From contig NZ_JAIVKX010000023.1 in the NCBI RefSeq assembly GCF_020524285.1, forward strand, positions 40,165 through 104,164: 64,000 nucleotides of DNA. The letters run 5' to 3'. Below the pieces are notes generated by a model, which saw only the letters and a program-made list of their open reading frames with translations, was not told the origin of the DNA and did not search any database. This DNA is from Alloyangia pacifica. GTDB lineage: Bacteria > Pseudomonadota > Alphaproteobacteria > Rhodobacterales > Rhodobacteraceae. This document shows, in pieces, positions 28,223 through 37,785 of the stretch; positions within the stretch are counted from its first letter, which is position 1, and each line of letters opens with the position of its first letter. Position numbers and translations under genes: made by a program.

Positions 28223-28239
28223 TTGCAATGTTATATCAT
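28223..28239. promoter_or_regulatory. Zur box between COG0523 and aztD
   Basis: TTGCAATGTTATATCAT matches the perfect Zur box at 22646-22662 in 12 of 17 positions, including the AATGTTAT core. It is 18 bases from the COG0523 start and about 110 from aztD, so it may control both. Confidence 0.7.
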
Positions 28240-28348
28240 TACACAATAAGGAGACCGCAGGGCGCCCGCAACCCGGATTTCATGGGCAGACGCCGGAGAC
28301 GGCACGGGAGCGCCCAGCAACCTGAGGACACAAGGAAGGATTTCTATC

Positions 28349-29563
28349 ATGCTGAGGACACGCATGGCACAAGGTGCCGTGGCGCTGCTGGCGCTTGCCG
28401 CAGGGCAGGGGGCCAGCGCCGACGAGGACCGCACCGCATGGCGGCTTTTCGTTGCCGATCAGGCGGATGGCAAGGTGACGGCGCTCGACCGCGACGCGCC
28501 GGAAAGCCGCTGGAGCTTCGAGTTTGCCGGGCCGTCAAAGCTTTATGCCTCGCCCTCGGGGCAGGCTGTCATCGCCGTGCAATCCGACAACGATCGGGTG
28601 GATTTCCTGCGTAGCGGCATCGCGCTCGAGGGGCATGGCGACCATGCTGACATCGAGATCAGCGACCCCAAGGCGTTCGACGCGCATCTGACCGGGCCGC
28701 GGCCGTTCCACGTGGTGACCCATGGCCACGAGTCCGCGATCAACTTCGACCGCGGCGGCTATGTCTCTTTCCTCGGCGAAGGCGCGCTGCAGGGTGGTAT
28801 GCTCGAGGCTACGGAATTCACGCAGAACCGCGCGCACCATGGTTTTGCCGCGCCGCTGGGGGAGGTGATCATCAGTTCCGTCGCCTCTGACGCGCCAGTG
28901 GAAGAAGACAGCGCGCCACCGCGTGTCGGCATTGCCGCCTATGACGACGACGGCGCGCAGATCGGCGAGGTCCAGACCTGCACCGACCTGCACGGCGAGG
29001 CGTTCTCGGGAAGCTACCTTCTGGCCGGCTGCAAGGAGGGGGTGATCGCTGTCACCGAAGCCGGGGAAGCTGCGGAGTTCACCATGCTGCCCTATCCCGA
29101 GAGCTTCCCCGAGGAAAAGACCGGCACGTTGCTCGGCTCGGCGGCGATGCAGATCTTCCTCGGCGACTATGGCCGGGACTCGGTGGTGATCATCGACCCG
29201 ACCACGGCGCCCTATTTTACCCGCGTCGAGCTGCCGTTCCGCCGTGTCGATTTTGTGCTTGATCCGGCCAAGCCGCAATACGCCTACCTCCTCACCGAGG
29301 ATGGCACGCTGAGCCGGCTGAACATGCTCTCGGCGCAAATCGAGGCGTCGGCCCGCATCACGCAGCCTTACTCGATGGATGGGCACTGGCGCGATCCACG
29401 TCCGCGCCTGGCCGTGGCGGGGGACCGCATCGCGCTCACCGATCCGTTTGAGGGAATGGTGCGGCTGGTCGACCCCGCAAGCCTTGAAGAAACAGCGACG
29501 ATCCCGGTCGAGGGGGTGCCCTACAACATTCTCGCCGTGGGCGGCAGCGGCCTGACCCACTGA
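28349..29563 (+). CDS. aztD: AztD-like periplasmic zinc chaperone (beta-propeller)
   Basis: The 404-residue exported protein has a signal peptide (cleaved near GASA) and a series of short strand repeats typical of a beta-propeller (WRLFVADQADGKVTALD, and YAYLLTEDGTLSRL). It has an HGDHADIEI motif at about 92-100 and VVTHGHES at about 117-124. These His-rich sites resemble AztD, which passes zinc to the periplasmic binding protein AztC in Paracoccus. Here the nearest zinc-binding protein is ZnuA, 6 kb away. AAGGAAGG precedes the ATG. Confidence 0.8.
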   Translation: MLRTRMAQGAVALLALAAGQGASADEDRTAWRLFVADQADGKVTALDRDAPESRWSFEFAGPSKLYASPSGQAVIAVQSDNDRVDFLRSGIALEGHGDHADIEISDPKAFDAHLTGPRPFHVVTHGHESAINFDRGGYVSFLGEGALQGGMLEATEFTQNRAHHGFAAPLGEVIISSVASDAPVEEDSAPPRVGIAAYDDDGAQIGEVQTCTDLHGEAFSGSYLLAGCKEGVIAVTEAGEAAEFTMLPYPESFPEEKTGTLLGSAAMQIFLGDYGRDSVVIIDPTTAPYFTRVELPFRRVDFVLDPAKPQYAYLLTEDGTLSRLNMLSAQIEASARITQPYSMDGHWRDPRPRLAVAGDRIALTDPFEGMVRLVDPASLEETATIPVEGVPYNILAVGGSGLTH

Positions 29564-29572
29564 TCCTGGACT

Positions 29573-29599
29573 GGGCCCGTCTCTGGCGGGCCCCTTATT
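29573..29599 (+). terminator. Terminator after aztD
   Basis: GGGCCCG pairs with CGGGCCC around a seven-base loop and is followed by CTTATT. It lies ten bases after the aztD stop. Confidence 0.8.
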
Positions 29600-29986
29600 C
29601 ATGCTATGCTGGTGATGAGAGGTGTCGGTGGTCTTTCGCTGCGATCCCGGAATAACCAGCGCCATCGGGTCAAAGAGTTATGACAAACCGGCCGTGCGCG
29701 GTCTGATGAGAAGTCGCGATGGGTCCGAGTGATGCTGGCGATCCAGAATCGCACGACGCCTTCCGTATAGAGCTGGGCCCCTCGTCGGGTGAAGGTGCCG
29801 AGGGGTCGGTCTCCATGCTCAGCGCTTGGAGCCGCATTTTCCGTCGGGCGGCCTACTTCAGGTCGGCGAAAGGCACGTCGAAGGTCCAGCCGCGGCATAA
29901 CGAGTCAGTCTATGAAGATGGCCGAGCAGAGCCTCTCCAGCTGCCATTGCCGGTGGTCTTGTCAAAGGGAAGACAAGCCCATGACT
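29600..29986. other. Gene-poor stretch after zinc island
   Basis: I see no supported gene. Open frames on both strands have poor codon character and no family signature. This and the next stretch are noticeably less GC-rich than the flanks and may be a rearrangement boundary between the zinc island and the nitrilase region. Confidence 0.45.
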
Positions 29987-30178
29987 TCATTCGGCGACTT
30001 TCAATTCCTCGTCTGAGGCGGGAGCGACAGGTTCGGCAAGGAGCTGCTTCTGCCGTCTGGCTTCTTCTCGTTCTCTGTCCTCTCGCTCTCCCTCGCGTTG
30101 CGACCTGATGCAGAGGACAAAGGTTGCACCTAGCACGGTGAACTTGAACAGACCGAGCATGATGGGGACCCAGATCAT
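29987..30178 (-). CDS. Small single-span membrane protein, unknown function
   Basis: A 63-residue protein begins MIWVPIMLGLFKFTVLGATFVLCI, one transmembrane helix, followed by a strongly charged segment rich in Arg and Glu that could form a coiled coil. It ends in an Ala/Pro/Glu tail. GAAGG lies six bases before the ATG. The sharp hydrophobic/charged split and the ribosome-binding site argue for a real gene. I do not recognise the family. It has no clear operon partner. Confidence 0.5.
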   Translation of the reverse strand: MIWVPIMLGLFKFTVLGATFVLCIRSQREGEREDREREEARRQKQLLAEPVAPASDEELKVAE

Positions 30179-30689
30179 CGTTTGCCTTCACTTCCTGTTT
30201 GGTACGGCATCCACTGAGAAACCCGCGTTCCTCATTTGCCGGGCGAGGGCGGCCAAGCATACGCGTGGTTGTGAGTAGGCCACCTTCAAGATAGGGCCGT
30301 GATATGCGTACATTGACCTCTCCGCAAGGAAGTATTGATGTCAAAATGTATGCATAATAATCCGTGCAATTGTTTCGGCTCGCTATCGGGGTGCCCAAAG
30401 TATATGATTATACTATATATTTTCGGCACTTTTTCGGGCAATGAGTCGGGCGCTCAACATTTCTTGAGCGCGCTTCAGGCTTGGATATCCATACAATAAA
30501 TCTAATGTTCGCAGTGGTGATGGGTGCTCAGTCTCGATGCGTACGTAACACCTGATCGGCAGCGAGGCCTTTCCGTCGATTTCTATGGAGATCAAAGCGG
30601 CGCTCGCTCGGCGCCACCCTGGGATTTTATCCCCGATTCATCAGGAGCTTCGTGGATGGCAGGGGGAGAGCCTCGCCTTTCTCAACCTA
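30179..30689. other. AT-rich stretch upstream of/around nitrilase relic
   Basis: About 500 bases are AT-rich, with ATGTATGCATAATAAT near 30340 and CCATACAATAAAT near 30488; both contain parts of the TGCATACAAT element seen at the nit promoter. A 60-residue leftward frame with a TTG start (30413-30595) has no family match and I do not call it a gene. Confidence 0.4.
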
Positions 30690-31587
30690 GGGTGCTTTTG
30701 TATTGGTCACTGTCACAGGAGCAGGGTCGTAGGCGTGTTGCCGCTAGACCGCACCTCTGCCGATGTCGGCATAGATCAGCCCGCGAAAGTCGGGTCTGCA
30801 AGGCCGCCAATAACCTCCCCCGTCACGGGTTCAAAGATGCGGCTGGGTCCAGAACCTGCGGCAACCGCGCCATCCGCGCCAGGCGGCAACTGAAGTTCGT
30901 CGATGTAAGCTTGCGAAGCAATCTGCGTCGCGGCGATGATAACGCATTTGGCTACCCGCTCGATGGCCACCGACGCGCCGGCCGCCAGCACGTAACTCAC
31001 GGCGCGCCGGCCTGGGAATAGCCCGAAGTGCGGCCAAGAAGAGAATTGGATCTGGATGTCTTGTTGGTAGAGCTCGGCCCTCATCAGCGGGCGCAGGTTC
31101 TCGTTGCTGCGTAGGGTGCCCACGTTTCCGGCCGGGGTCTGGGCAACTGTCACATCATAGCCCGGCCCAGAAGCAAAGACATCCCACTCGCGGCCGGACG
31201 GCTTGGACTTGCGGCGCACCACAAGAGTTTCGCCATTCGGGTTGATTACCCCTATGCCCATGAAGAGATCGTCGCCGTCCCGCTCGCTGACACCCAGCGA
31301 CACTCTGATACCGACTTTGCGGGCCGCTTCTTCGACGCGGCGATGTTGCGGGCTGCCAAGCGTGCTTGACGTGGCCCGACAGCATACGATGAACGCTTTC
31401 CGATAGGCCGCATCGCCAAACCACAGAGGGAAGGATAACCGGGCATCCAAGTCTTCGGGAAACCGATTACATGGGCACCATTTGCGCCGGCTTCGGCGCC
31501 TACGGCAACGGTCTTGTCGACCGTTCCATAGAGGTCGAACCAGGCGGGTTCGGACTGTATGGCAGCAACGCGAAGCGTCTCGGGCAT
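30690..31587 (-). pseudogene. Decayed nitrilase
   Basis: The frame starting MPETLRVAAIQSEPAW at 31587 is a nitrilase N terminus up to FPKTWMPGYPSL. The match then jumps to another frame near 31425-31440 (WFGDAAYRKAFI, then RVEEAARKVGIRVSLGVSERDG). It jumps again near 30778 (LIYADIGRGAV, then a stop). All three families of changes are disabling: two frameshifts, Lys in place of the catalytic Glu (PKTW for PETW), and Ser in place of the catalytic Cys (GTLRSNENLRPL where GALNCWEHLNPL is expected). The catalytic Lys region (VVRRKSKP) survives. It lies just downstream of the intact Nit1C cluster but is only distantly related to its nitrilase. Confidence 0.88.
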
Positions 31588-31711
31588 GGCAAAAGGGCCA
31601 TCTTTCGAGGCTGGGTTAGATGCAGCGAACAATGTCACCTGGACTTCCAATCTGAAAGTAAGGGCCATTTGCTTTGGTCCGTTCTTGTCGGACCCGGCGG
31701 TGGCATCGTTC

Positions 31712-32470
31712 CTATCTGACCTCCGCGATCTGGGCGATTATGTGGCCGTCTTCGCGCGCCACGAGAGCTTCGGTACCGCTGCGCAGAACTTTGACGGTCT
31801 CGCCTTGATCGAGATTGCCCAGGTAGACGATTTCCCGGGCCCGGACGCCGTCAACGGTCTGCGCAGTGCTTTCGACAAGGCGGGTGAAGCTGACGAAGTA
31901 GAGCAGCCCGACAGCGTTGAAATCCAAGCTCGGATTCGGCGTGATCCCGACTCCCTCCTCGACCCGCTGCCCCCGCAGCGTGCGCGAGACGCTCCTGGCT
32001 CGCGCATCCAACTCCTTCAACGCGGTCCCGGCCTCGGGCAGCACGCAATCGCGCTCCGGCATCGCGCGCACGATCCGGCGATTGGAGGCGGTCTCGTCAT
32101 GTGCGACGAAAGTCGACAGCATCAGCAGCGAGCCTATCACCTGTCGGCCCTGCCGGAACTCGTGGCGCGAGCCAATGCGCGTGCCACCCAAGCTGGCAAG
32201 GCGCGATCGGATGGTCAGATCGGCACCCAGTAGACCCTGCGAGGGGGTCAGATCGATCCGCGTCGCGCAGAAGGCGGCGTAGATCGGAAGGCCATCGGCC
32301 GCGCGAAACCCGAAACTCTCCTGTCCCGACGCCCCCGAAAGCATCTGCCAATGGATGTCGCCGCAGAAGCCGAGCGCCCATGTTTCGGATAGCCCGTGCG
32401 GTGAAAGCTGCTGCATCCCGAGCCGCTGACGAGTCAGCACACCCACTCCTGTGGTTTCTGAGTCCAGCAT
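31712..32470 (-). CDS. LnmK-like (Pnap_2097 family) protein at end of nitrilase cluster
   Basis: This 252-residue protein resembles the Pnap_2097/LnmK-N-terminal-like family with a hot-dog-type fold. LnmK itself is a bifunctional acyltransferase/decarboxylase of polyketide assembly. Recognisable stretches are MQQLSPHGLSETWALGFCGDIHW (about 19-41), SLGGTRIGSRHEF and LDFNAVGLLYFVSFTRLVE. The start overlaps the flavoprotein stop by one base (TGATG), so it belongs to the nit operon. Acyl-group chemistry is plausible but the substrate is unknown. It is not one of the core Nit1C genes. Confidence 0.78.
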   Translation of the reverse strand: MLDSETTGVGVLTRQRLGMQQLSPHGLSETWALGFCGDIHWQMLSGASGQESFGFRAADGLPIYAAFCATRIDLTPSQGLLGADLTIRSRLASLGGTRIGSRHEFRQGRQVIGSLLMLSTFVAHDETASNRRIVRAMPERDCVLPEAGTALKELDARARSVSRTLRGQRVEEGVGITPNPSLDFNAVGLLYFVSFTRLVESTAQTVDGVRAREIVYLGNLDQGETVKVLRSGTEALVAREDGHIIAQIAEVR

Positions 32471-33765
32471 CAGCCCGCCACCCGCTGCGCCAAGCCAGCC
32501 AACTGTGCGGCGATCTGCTCGGCGAGGTGGTGGCTGTCTTCTTCGATGCCAAGGAAACGCCCCGAGCCCCAAGTGTTCAGCCAGCCGAGGCCGATGAAAT
32601 GCAGACCCGGGTGATCGGTCACGCCGCGGTCAAAGACGGGCTTGCCGCGGGCGTCGAAGACATCCGCCTCGATCCACGCATAATCGGGGCGAAAGCCGAT
32701 GGCCCAGAGCACCGAGGTGATGCCTGCCTCGGCGAGGTCGATCTCGGTGCGCTCCGCCTCCGGCTGCCAAAGCTTCTCGAAGGGCGGCTCTTCTGGCGCG
32801 TCGATGCCTTCGCGCGCGATATAAGCGTCGATCTGGGTGCGGATGCCGACGTAGGAGCGATCGGCGTCGTCGAGGTTCTTCGTCAGGTCGGGCAGGAACT
32901 TGACCGTGGTCTCGTCCATATCCGCCAGAGAGCCATAAAGCTCGACCCCTTGCTCGACATGAAAGCGGCGCAGGTCGATCTCTTTGCCGCCATCGCGGCC
33001 CGACATGTAGTGGTTGGTCTGGGTCAGCGCCTTCACCGGGTCGGGGTGCTCGGCGATGGTGATCGCATAGTGCCCGGCGTCATAAAGCCAGTCGGTGGCA
33101 TCACGGCCGCGATACTTGCGCGGGCTGCGCGGCGCGGGGCCGACAGCGAGATGCACGTCGTGCCCGGCGCGGCAGAAATCCTCCATCAGCTGCACGCCCG
33201 ACTGGCCGGTGCCGACGATGAGCACGCCGCCCTCGGGGAACTGGTCGACATTGCGGTAGTCGACCGAGTGCATCTGGAAGACCTCAGGCGAGAGGTTCCT
33301 GGCGTAGGGCGGCTCGATCGGCGTGTCGTAGCCGCCGGTGGCGATCACCACCTGATCGCAGGTCCATGTGCCGATCGAGGTCTCGACGGTGAAGCCGCCA
33401 GCCTCGTGCGGCACCACGCGGGTCACTTCGACGTTCTCGCGCAGGTCGGGCTGCGCCATCGCGGCAAAGGCGTCGACGTAGTCGGTGATCTCGTCCTTGA
33501 GCATAAAGCCGTCGGGATCGGTGCCGCCATACTCGCGCTCATAGTGGAAATCGGGCAGGCGGCACTGCCAGTTCGGGGTGACGAGGCAGAAGCTGTCCCA
33601 GCGGCTGTTGCGCCACGAATGGAACTTCTCGTGCCGCTCGAAGACGATGCTCTCGATCCCCTTCTTCTTGAGGCAGTAGGCGGTCGACAGGCCTGCCTGC
33701 CCGCCGCCGACGATCACCACGGGGATATGCGGGGTCTGGGTGTCTTTCATCGTCTCCATCCTCAT
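32470..33765 (-). CDS. nitH: NitH: FAD/NAD(P)-dependent oxidoreductase (MSMEG_0569 family)
   Basis: The 431-residue flavoprotein monooxygenase has the FAD motif GGGQAGLS (20-27) and a Baeyer-Villiger/FMO-like second dinucleotide site (VGTGQSGVQLMEDF). It ends with a GLGWLNTWGSGRF stretch. It is the flavoprotein of the Nit1C cluster (MSMEG_0569 family), presumed to oxidise a product or precursor of the nitrilase step. The start at 33765 overlaps the nitG stop (ATGA); an internal ATG at 33750 is an alternative. Confidence 0.88.
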   Translation of the reverse strand: MRMETMKDTQTPHIPVVIVGGGQAGLSTAYCLKKKGIESIVFERHEKFHSWRNSRWDSFCLVTPNWQCRLPDFHYEREYGGTDPDGFMLKDEITDYVDAFAAMAQPDLRENVEVTRVVPHEAGGFTVETSIGTWTCDQVVIATGGYDTPIEPPYARNLSPEVFQMHSVDYRNVDQFPEGGVLIVGTGQSGVQLMEDFCRAGHDVHLAVGPAPRSPRKYRGRDATDWLYDAGHYAITIAEHPDPVKALTQTNHYMSGRDGGKEIDLRRFHVEQGVELYGSLADMDETTVKFLPDLTKNLDDADRSYVGIRTQIDAYIAREGIDAPEEPPFEKLWQPEAERTEIDLAEAGITSVLWAIGFRPDYAWIEADVFDARGKPVFDRGVTDHPGLHFIGLGWLNTWGSGRFLGIEEDSHHLAEQIAAQLAGLAQRVAG

Positions 33766-34049
33766 TGAGAGATGTGCAGGCAGGCGATTTCAGCGCCCTC
33801 CTGATCCTTGAATGTCGCGAGCTTGGCCTCGATCCGGTCAAGCTGATCCATGGCCGAACTGCAGGCAAACCCATATTTGCGCTGCACCCGGTTCGAGGCG
33901 CGCTCCATGGCGATGCGGGCGCGCTGCAGGAAGTCGTCCGCCGGGTAGCTCTGGCCGGGCTCGAAGACCTCGGCGACGACGCTGGAGGGGGAGTAGAGCT
34001 TTTCCTCGGCGCCGTCGGGCCAACGGACGGTCCAGAATGTTTCAGGCAT
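33762..34049 (-). CDS. nitG: NitG: MSMEG_0570 family nitrogen-starvation protein
   Basis: The 95-residue protein (MPETFWTVRWPDGAEEKLYSPS...) matches the small MSMEG_0570 family of Nit1C clusters, with RVQRKYGFACSSAMDQL as the conserved core. It has no known enzymatic domain. It overlaps the AIR-synthase-like gene by eight bases and the flavoprotein by four. The start at 34049 is chosen because upstream codons lie inside the previous gene. Confidence 0.85.
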   Translation of the reverse strand: MPETFWTVRWPDGAEEKLYSPSSVVAEVFEPGQSYPADDFLQRARIAMERASNRVQRKYGFACSSAMDQLDRIEAKLATFKDQEGAEIACLHISQ

Positions 34050-35010
34050 GGCAGGCTCCAAGATCGAGATAGGGGGTTTGGGCGTGGTCCCAGAAGAGCG
34101 CGCTTTCGGTTCCATCGCCGAGGGTCACGGCGGACCCGTCCGTGACGCGCCCGATGGCGCAGGCGTCGATGCCGCGCGCGCAGAAGCGGGCGCAGACGGC
34201 GTTGGCGTTTTCTGGCGCGACCGACAACAGGAAGCCGAAGCTGGGGAAGCTGCGCAACCAGCGTTCGGCGGCGATGCCGGGCGGTGGGGTCAGGGCGGTG
34301 ACGTCGATGTCGATCCCGACGCTCGAGCATTCCGCCAGCATCAGCGCGGTGCCGATGATGCCGCCCTGGCTGATGTCCTTTCCGGCACGGGTCAACTCGT
34401 CCTCGGCCAGCGTCGGCAGCAGATCCAGATCGCGGCGCAGCCGGTCGGGCGGGGCATCGAGCGCGGCGCAGAAATTGTCGAAGTTGCGGTAGCTGCCGCG
34501 ATGGTCCACGGCGGCGATGAGCAGATCGCCGGGCGCTGCGTGAAAGCTGGTGATCAGCCGCTGCGCCTTGCCAAAGACCGAGGCCGCGAGGCCGAGCGCC
34601 GGAGCGGAAAGGTTGGTGTGCCCGCCCACCAGCGCCACCCCATAGGCGGCGGAGGCGTCGCGCAGGCCCTGCAGCAGCGGGGCGGCGGCCTCGGCGCTTG
34701 GCGCCCAGACCTGATCGACCACGGCGGCGCTGCGTCCGCCCATGGCCGCGATGTCCGAGAGGTTCACCATCACCGCGCACCAGCCCGCGAACCACGGATC
34801 GTCTTCGATGAAGGCGGGGATGAAGCCCTCGCCCGCCAGCAGGTCAAAGCCGCCGTCGCGGGGCAGGGCGGCGGCATCGTCGCCGGGGCGTCCGGCGCTG
34901 GCGGCACTGAGGCCAAGCGCTCGCGTCGCCCGCGCGATGCCCAGTTTCGAGCGGATCGAGGGGTGGTCGCGCAGCCGCCCGGCGAGCGCGTCTAGCTCGC
35001 TCTCGCTCAT
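34042..35010 (-). CDS. nitF: NitF: AIR-synthase/PurM-like protein (Sll0787 family)
   Basis: The 322-residue protein has the PurM/SelD-type two-domain fold: an ATP/metal segment (PGDDAAALP), NLSDIAAMGGRSAAVVDQVW, and a C-terminal domain with GKDISQGGIIGTALMLAE. It is the AIR-synthase-like member of Nit1C clusters, thought to phosphorylate or cyclise an unknown intermediate with ATP. The start at 35010 gives the usual MSESELDALAGRLRDH; upstream read-through was dropped. It overlaps the GNAT gene by four bases. Confidence 0.87.
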   Translation of the reverse strand: MSESELDALAGRLRDHPSIRSKLGIARATRALGLSAASAGRPGDDAAALPRDGGFDLLAGEGFIPAFIEDDPWFAGWCAVMVNLSDIAAMGGRSAAVVDQVWAPSAEAAAPLLQGLRDASAAYGVALVGGHTNLSAPALGLAASVFGKAQRLITSFHAAPGDLLIAAVDHRGSYRNFDNFCAALDAPPDRLRRDLDLLPTLAEDELTRAGKDISQGGIIGTALMLAECSSVGIDIDVTALTPPPGIAAERWLRSFPSFGFLLSVAPENANAVCARFCARGIDACAIGRVTDGSAVTLGDGTESALFWDHAQTPYLDLGACHA

Positions 35011-35558
35011 TTGCGCGGCTCGCGGGTGCGGGGACGGTGGTACCAGCCGGTGACCGGATCGTCGCAGGGCGGGTAGTGGCTCAGGTCTGCCTCCATCTTC
35101 ATGTGCGGCGTGCCGTGGATCGTCACCTCTTCCAGCGGGCGCCAGCGCAGGCGGCGGAAGAGCGTGACGTTCTGCATCTGCACATGCGCAAGAAAGCGGT
35201 CGCAGCCGCGCGCGTTGGCGGTGCAGACGGCAAGGCGGATCAGTTCGGCCCCGAGCCGCCCCACGGCGCGGAAATCGCTGTCCACCGCCAGCCGCGAGCC
35301 CCACCAGAGGCGCGGGGCCTCTTCGTGGATGCGCACCGTTCCGACCACCTGATCGGCCTCATGGGCGTAGGTCGACAGCGCCACCAGATGCGTGGCGATA
35401 AGGTCGACGTCGTCGCGGTCGTGGGTGGGGAAAATGCCCTGCTCCTCGACAAACACCCGGTGGCGCAGGCCCGCCGCGCCCTCTGCCTCGAAGCGTTTCG
35501 AGGCGGCGCGGATGTAATAGCCCGGGCTGCTGAACAGGCGCGGTTCAAGCTCGATCAT
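35007..35558 (-). CDS. nitE: NitE: GNAT acetyltransferase (MSMEG_0567/Sll0786 family)
   Basis: The 183-residue protein is a GNAT N-acyltransferase with an acetyl-CoA region around LGAELIRLAVCTANARGCDRF (motif A is weak). The N-terminal LRHRVFVEEQGIF is typical of GNATs of the Nit1C cluster. The C terminus TIHGTPHMKMEADLSHYPP is a family hallmark. It probably acylates an amine intermediate. It overlaps both neighbours by four bases. Confidence 0.87.
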   Translation of the reverse strand: MIELEPRLFSSPGYYIRAASKRFEAEGAAGLRHRVFVEEQGIFPTHDRDDVDLIATHLVALSTYAHEADQVVGTVRIHEEAPRLWWGSRLAVDSDFRAVGRLGAELIRLAVCTANARGCDRFLAHVQMQNVTLFRRLRWRPLEEVTIHGTPHMKMEADLSHYPPCDDPVTGWYHRPRTREPRK

Positions 35559-36700
35559 GCCGAAGCTCCCAGGGCTGTCTCCTGCGCCGTTCCCTTTTCT
35601 GGCACCTTCAGTTTCTCATAGCTCGACAGGGCCGAGCAGGCGCCGCATTTGCCACAGCCCGCCTTCATGTCCGCCGAGCGGATCCCGGCGTGGGCGATCA
35701 TCTGGCCGAGCGGCTGCAGGATCGAGGCCATGAACTCGGACGACGGCGCCGGGTGGCTTTCCAGCGGCGTGCCCGAGATCGGCACGAAGGGCACGACGAA
35801 GGGATAGACCCCCATGGCGCAGAGCTTTTCGCCCATTTCAAGGATCGCCTCACGCGTGTCACCAAGACCGGCAAGGATGTAGGTCGAGACCTGCCCGCGC
35901 CCGAAGACCCTCACCGCCGCTTCGAAGCTGGAGAAGTATTTCTCCAGCGGCACCGAGGCTTTGCCGGGCATGATGCGCGCGCGAACCTCGGGCGTGACCG
36001 CTTCGAGATGCATCCCGAGCGTGTCGATCCCGGCGTCAAACATGCGCTGGTGCCAGGCATCGTCCTCGGGTGGCTCGCACTGGCCTTGTAGCGGCAGATC
36101 GACGGCGGCCTTGATCGCCTCGGCGCTCTCGCAGAGCACCTTGGCGCCGCGGTCCTTGCCTGCCGGGGTGCCGGTGGTGAGCACCATATGGGTGACGCCG
36201 TCGAGTTCCACCGCCGCCTTGGCGACCTCGGCAAGCTGTGCGGGCGTCTTATGGGCGATGGTGCGGCCCGCCGCGAGGCTTTGGCCGATCGAGCAGAACT
36301 GGCAGGTCTTCTTGCGGCTCTCGTAGCGGATGCAGGTCTGCAGCACCGTGGTCGCCAGCACATCCTTGGAATGCAGCGCGGCGATGTGGCTGTAGGGAAT
36401 GCCGTCCGCGGTTTTGAGTTGGTAGAACTTTGCGCGGGTCGGGAAGCGGACGGTTGCCACCTCGGCGCCGTCGCGGGTGACATGGGCCTCGCCGGTGTCG
36501 TCGGGGGCCGACACCAGATAGGGGCTGTCGAAGCTGGGCGCGGTATGGACCGGGATCATCACCGTGCGGGCGCCGATGGTGATCGCCTTGTGGTCCGAGG
36601 GGCCCGCGCCGCCGCGGCGGCTTTCCTGCCCGGCGCGCGGATCGACGAGGCGCATGCCGTGGGTCTGAAGTTCGTTGATGAGCTGGGCGTGATCAAGCAT
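35555..36700 (-). CDS. nitD: NitD: radical SAM protein (MSMEG_0568 family), atypical cysteine spacing
   Basis: The 381-residue protein is the radical SAM member of Nit1C clusters. The [4Fe-4S]-binding cysteines are Cys123, Cys133 and Cys136 in [18 protein letters not shown], giving CX9CX2C where CX3CX2C is canonical. Downstream SAM-binding elements include TTGTPAG and GHxE-like [12 protein letters not shown] second cluster-like motif CGKCGAC (about 349-355) lies near the C terminus. It should generate a deoxyadenosyl radical on an unknown substrate. It overlaps the nitrilase gene by eight bases. Confidence 0.88.
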   Translation of the reverse strand: MLDHAQLINELQTHGMRLVDPRAGQESRRGGAGPSDHKAITIGARTVMIPVHTAPSFDSPYLVSAPDDTGEAHVTRDGAEVATVRFPTRAKFYQLKTADGIPYSHIAALHSKDVLATTVLQTCIRYESRKKTCQFCSIGQSLAAGRTIAHKTPAQLAEVAKAAVELDGVTHMVLTTGTPAGKDRGAKVLCESAEAIKAAVDLPLQGQCEPPEDDAWHQRMFDAGIDTLGMHLEAVTPEVRARIMPGKASVPLEKYFSSFEAAVRVFGRGQVSTYILAGLGDTREAILEMGEKLCAMGVYPFVVPFVPISGTPLESHPAPSSEFMASILQPLGQMIAHAGIRSADMKAGCGKCGACSALSSYEKLKVPEKGTAQETALGASA

Positions 36701-37691
36701 CGGGGCGGCCCTCCTCGGGCAGGGGTTCCGGCGCGGCCATGGGAGTGCTCATAGGCGCGGCCTCACAGGTGTGGCGGGTGACAGCGGGGCGGGTGTCATG
36801 CACCAGCGACAAAAGCTCGGGCCGTGCGTAATGGCCGACGCTGTCCATCATGCGCTTGCGCTTGGCGACGAGCTTCATGTCGAGATCGGCGATCAGGATG
36901 CCTTCGCCTTCGGTCAGCGGCTCGGCGAGGTGACGACCCTCGGGCGAGATGATGCAGGTCATGCAGCCGCTGCGCATCGCTTTCTGCAGCTTCGGGTCGG
37001 GGTGGATCTGGGCGATCTGCTCTTCGGTGAGCCAGCCGGTGGAGTTCACCACGAAGCAGCCCGACTCCAGCGCGTGGTGGCGCATGGTGACCTCGATCTG
37101 GTCGCGGAAGATGTCGCCCACGAGGCTGCCGGGGTAGTGGCCCGCGTGAATCTCTTCGTGCTGGGTCATCAGCGCGTAGCGGGCGAGCGGATTGTAATGC
37201 TCCCAGCAGGCCAGCGCGCCGACGCGGCCCACCTTTGTGTCGACCACCTTGAGCCCGGCGCCATCGCCCTGACCCCAGACCATGCGCTCATGGTAGGTGG
37301 GGGTGATCTTGCGTCGTTTCAGCGCCAGCGTGCCATCGGCGTCAAAGATGAGCTGGGTGTTGTAGAGCGAGCCATGGTCGCGCTCGTTCACCCCCAGCAC
37401 CACCACGACGCCGCGCTTGCGGGCGGCATCGGCGACGGCCTGCGTCTCGGGCGAGGGGACAACCACAGCCTCCTGCATCAGTTCCAGATGCGGCGCGCCC
37501 TGCTGAACGGGCGGCAGCACGAAGCTGAAATAGGGGTAATAGGGCACGAAGGTCTCGGGGAAGACGATGAACTGCGCGCCTTTGCCCGCAGCCTCGGCAA
37601 TCGCGTTGAGCACGCGCTCGATCGTGCCCGCGCGCCCGGAAAGGTCCGGGGCGATCTGGACGGCGGCGGCGCGGATGGTGTCGGTTCGCAT
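36693..37691 (-). CDS. nitC: NitC: nitrilase, Nit1 (cyanide/nitrile) type
   Basis: The 332-residue nitrilase has an intact triad: Glu46 ([12 protein letters not shown]), Lys128 ([13 protein letters not shown]) and Cys162 ([17 protein letters not shown]). The residue before the Cys is Ala, followed by Trp-Glu, typical of true nitrilases. Nit1C nitrilases are associated with assimilation of cyanide or organonitriles as nitrogen source. The gene starts at 37691 and is 94 bases downstream of nitB. Product acids and ammonia would feed nitrogen metabolism; the substrate is inferred from cluster type. Confidence 0.93.
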   Translation of the reverse strand: MRTDTIRAAAVQIAPDLSGRAGTIERVLNAIAEAAGKGAQFIVFPETFVPYYPYFSFVLPPVQQGAPHLELMQEAVVVPSPETQAVADAARKRGVVVVLGVNERDHGSLYNTQLIFDADGTLALKRRKITPTYHERMVWGQGDGAGLKVVDTKVGRVGALACWEHYNPLARYALMTQHEEIHAGHYPGSLVGDIFRDQIEVTMRHHALESGCFVVNSTGWLTEEQIAQIHPDPKLQKAMRSGCMTCIISPEGRHLAEPLTEGEGILIADLDMKLVAKRKRMMDSVGHYARPELLSLVHDTRPAVTRHTCEAAPMSTPMAAPEPLPEEGRPDA

Positions 37692-37785
37692 GGGCTTGCC
37701 TTTGCAGACGTCGGAAAAAGGGGCCGGGCCGGGGAGCAGGCGGCCCGGCGTCCGGGGGCGGATGCATGCCCCCGGACAAGAGGGA

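Noticed and set aside
30413..30595. 60-residue leftward frame
   Set aside because: It needs a TTG start, lacks a ribosome-binding site and resembles no family.
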